From positions 53,244-117,243 of the forward strand of contig RBWT01000002.1 in NCBI GenBank assembly GCA_004010275.1: a DNA stretch of 64,000 nucleotides, given 5' to 3'. Within the stretch, counting starts at the first letter, position 1, and each line of letters starts with the position of its first letter. The notes beneath the pieces are model-generated. The model was not told the DNA's origin. It saw nothing but the letters and a program-made list of their open reading frames with translations, and did no database searches. The position numbers were made by a program, and so were the translations under genes. Source of the stretch: Streptomyces huasconensis (GTDB taxonomy: Bacteria; Actinomycetota; Actinomycetes; Streptomycetales; Streptomycetaceae). This document shows positions 61,740 through 64,000 of the stretch, one piece after another.

Positions 61740-62974
61740 TACTTGACCTGTTCGCTGGTCCCGGGGGGTGGAGCCAGGCCCTGACTGTGCTCGGTGTACG
61801 GGACGTGGGCCTGGAATGGGATGAGTGGGCGTGCAAGACCCGTGCGGCTGCGGGGCAGTTGACGATCCGTGCCGATGTCGCGGCGTACCCGCTGTGGCCG
61901 TTCCTCGGCAGGATCACCGGGCTGATCGCGTCACCGCCGTGCCAGGCGTGGTCGATGGCCGGCAAGCGCCTCGGGCTCCTCGACCAGCCCTTGGTGCACC
62001 AGGCCGTGGCCGACCTCGCAAAGGGCCTGGACACCCGCGAACAGCTGCTCGCCGCCTGCCGTGACCCGCGCTCCCTGCTGGCCGCCGAACCCATGCGCTA
62101 CCTGCACGCCCTGCACCAGCACGGTCAGCCGGAGTGGGTCGCGATGGAAGAGGTCCCCGACGTCCTGCCCCTGTGGCGCCAGTACGCCGCGATCCTGCGC
62201 ACCTGGGGGTACTCGGCCTGGACCGGGATCTTGAACGCGGCCGACTACGGCGTACCGCAGACCAGGAGGCGGGCGATCCTGCTCGCCTCGCGCACCCGTA
62301 CCGCCGAGCCGCCCCCGCCCACACACGCCAAACTCGCCGAGCCCGACTCGCTGTTCGGTCCGGGCCGCGCCCGCTGGATCTCCATGGCCGAGGCCCTCGG
62401 CTGGGGCGCCACCGACCGCCCCGTACCGACCGTGTGCGCCGGGGGCGGCCCTGGGGGCGGGCCCGAGCCGTTCCCCTCCGGCTCCCGCAAGACGCTCAGC
62501 GACGCCCGCGACCGCGGCACCTGGAAGCCGCACCCGCCCGTCAACTCGCCTGTCGGTGCGGTGGATGGCCGGGCAGAGAGGATCGTCCACACCGAACACC
62601 CCGCCGTACAGGCGACGCCCACGGTGTGGCGCTGGACCCTGCGCAGCAACAACCAGGCCCACGCCACCGTCCGCACGATCGATGAGCCAGCCGGGACCCT
62701 GTTCTTCGGCCACCGGGCCAACGCGTGCGTGTGGCAGGCCGAGCCGACCCTCTCCACCCCGACGGGCACCGCCCCCGCGCCGGATCCGATCCGGATCACC
62801 GCCGCCGAGGCCGGCATCCTGCAGACCTTCCCCGCCGACTATCCCTGGCAGGGCAACAAGGGCCAGATCTTCAGCCAGGTCGGCAACGCCGTCCCACCCC
62901 GGCTCGCAGCCCACCTGCTGGCACCGCACCTCGGCAAGTCCCTCACCCCCGACGACTTCACCCTGGCCGCCTGA
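61736..62974 (+). CDS. DNA cytosine-5 methyltransferase
   Basis: 412 residues from a TTG at 61736 that overlaps the previous stop; intact. Motif I is L-D-L-F-A-G-P-G-G-W-S at the N-terminus, motif IV A-S-P-P-C-Q-A-W-S with catalytic Cys 69, motif VI-like W-V-A-M-E-E-V-P-D-V (the usual E-N-V is altered), motif VIII Q-T-R-R-R-A-I-L-L, and motif X Q-V-G-N-A-V-P-P-R-L-A. It transfers methyl from AdoMet to C5 of cytosine. Target site unknown. No nuclease gene is adjacent. Overlaps the next gene (TGATG). Together with 22536 it may protect the element on entering new hosts. Confidence 0.9.
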   Translation: MILDLFAGPGGWSQALTVLGVRDVGLEWDEWACKTRAAAGQLTIRADVAAYPLWPFLGRITGLIASPPCQAWSMAGKRLGLLDQPLVHQAVADLAKGLDTREQLLAACRDPRSLLAAEPMRYLHALHQHGQPEWVAMEEVPDVLPLWRQYAAILRTWGYSAWTGILNAADYGVPQTRRRAILLASRTRTAEPPPPTHAKLAEPDSLFGPGRARWISMAEALGWGATDRPVPTVCAGGGPGGGPEPFPSGSRKTLSDARDRGTWKPHPPVNSPVGAVDGRAERIVHTEHPAVQATPTVWRWTLRSNNQAHATVRTIDEPAGTLFFGHRANACVWQAEPTLSTPTGTAPAPDPIRITAAEAGILQTFPADYPWQGNKGQIFSQVGNAVPPRLAAHLLAPHLGKSLTPDDFTLAA

Positions 62975-64000
62975 TGCCCCACTCCCCCTCTGACGAGAAC
63001 GACGACCTGGACGGCCTTCCGCCGCCCCAACCCGTGCACTACGCCGAACAATCCCTGCTCGGCGCCCTCCTGCTGGAGCCCCACCGCCTCGACGAGATCG
63101 GGCCGCTGGATCCGGGCCACTTCTCCAACCACACGCACGGCGAACTGTTCCGTGCCATGCGCACGGCGTCGGCCCCCGACGCCGAACAGCACCGGACGAG
63201 CCCGACCTGGCTGAACACCGTCCTGGACACGGCCCGCCCTCACACTCCCGGGCTGACCGCCTCCTACCTGCATGCCCTCATCCAGATCTGCCCCTGGCCG
63301 AGCCACGCGGCCACGTACGCCCGGATGGTCCGCGCCGACCACGCCCGCCGCAGCCTGCGCATCCACGCCGAGCGCCTGGCCCAGACCGCAGGGGACACCA
63401 CCCTGCCCCACCGCGCGAAAGCCATCGTCCAGCAAGCCGACGCCCTCGCCCGGTTCCTGGACGACCTCTCCGGCCGCTTCGCCTCACACCCCGGCTCCCT
63501 GCCTCGCACCGCGCTGCCGCCGGCACCCGCCAGGGACACAAGCGAGGAAGCCCTCGACGAGGAACGCCTCCTGCTCGCCACCGCGACCGCGTACCCCGCC
63601 GAGACCAGCCAGATGCGCTGCTCGTTCCCGAAGACTTCGCGTTCCCCCTCCACGCGGCGCTGTGGCAGTGCCTCACCGCGCTCACACACCGCGGCGAGGC
63701 CGTCGACCCGATCACCGTGCTCTGGGAAGCCCAGCACCGCGGCCTGCTCGCACACGACATCGCCCCCGCCGACCTGCTGACCCTGCTCTCCACGCCGGTC
63801 GGCTCACCCGAACACTGGGGCGAGAAGGTCCTGCAGCGCGCCCTGCTCACCCGCGCGCAGACCGTCGCCGTCAGCATCGCCGCCTTCACCGACGATCCGG
63901 CCAACAGCCCTCACCAACTGATCACCGGCAGCCGTCGGGCACTGGCCGAGCTGACCGCCGTGCGCGCCCGCTGGCACCAGGCCACCGGCCCGGCCACGCC
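62974..64000 (+). CDS. DnaB-N-domain replication protein, frame-shifted, partial
   Basis: ATG 62974. The N-terminal part YAEQSLLGALLLEPHRLDEI, then F-S-N-H-T-H-G-E-L-F-R-A-M, is the DnaB helicase N-terminal (DnaG-binding) domain. An indel near 63615 leads into L-F-P-E-D-F-A-F-P-L-H-A-A-L-W-Q-C-L and G-E-A-V-D-P-I-T-V-L-W-E-A, a second DnaB-N-like unit. The gene runs past the window edge, so the RecA-type motor may lie beyond; none is seen. Two N-domains in one protein is unusual. Possible role in replicating the element. Confidence 0.65.

Noticed and set aside
1..64000. CRISPR arrays, tRNA genes, attachment sites, telomeric hairpins
   Set aside because: I looked for evenly spaced repeats, cloverleaf-like segments and terminal palindromes and found none I could support.

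Overview
The base composition is very GC-rich and codon use is typical of a high-GC actinomycete. DUF317 and DUF4913 domains, an SCO6880-type secretion cassette and stop/start-overlapped operons all point to Streptomyces or a close relative. The window looks like a large part of a conjugative element (a plasmid or integrated element) with an accessory region on its left side. I see no tRNA, rRNA, CRISPR array, integrase, partition gene or telomere.

Layout. (1) 1-9.6 kb is patchy accessory DNA: a DUF317 fragment, a GNAT protein, a lectin-like protein, a short redox cluster (acyl-CoA-dehydrogenase-like, SDR, PNPOx-like), an EF-hand operon, a helicase remnant and a disrupted IS110 element. (2) 9.6-19.1 kb, mostly minus strand: small exported proteins, an SpaA/LPXTG-like surface protein, DUF317 genes, an ATP-grasp enzyme with an MFS exporter and tandem winged-helix regulators, and small helical proteins. 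(3) 19.2-23.3 kb, minus strand: helical/winged-helix protein, GNAT, RelE-like, DUF4913 and a solitary DNA methyltransferase. (4) 23.8-31.4 kb, plus strand: the type IV secretion core (NlpC/P60 hydrolase, DUF6112-like, TcpC-like, VirB6-like, SCO6880-like, VirB4-like). (5) 31.4-43.5 kb: helical proteins, a lipoprotein, a glycosyltransferase, paralogues sharing a recurrent small domain, and an MFS protein. (6) 43.6-47.5 kb: an AAA+ ATPase with a metallopeptidase/VWA protein. (7) 47.6-60.8 kb: a relaxase-like protein with a lost HUH motif, DUF317 genes, the VirD4/TraG-like coupling ATPase, and helical proteins with C-terminal winged helices. (8) 60.8-64 kb: PP-loop protein, C5 methyltransferase and a DnaB-N-type protein running off the edge.

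Three signals stand out. Four copies of one 25-bp dyad, each with a -10-like hexamer exactly 5 bp upstream, sit ahead of four transcription units, two on each strand; this looks like an element-wide operator. Genes on the plus strand use unusually many TTG starts, several CTG starts and apparently ATC/ATT starts, all behind good ribosome binding sites. A roughly 70-residue domain recurs in at least six proteins and is not one I recognise.

About half of the recognisable genes, including the secretion ATPases, are split by single-base indels. This may be sequencing error in GC homopolymers rather than decay. For split genes the coordinates given cover the whole reconstructed gene.
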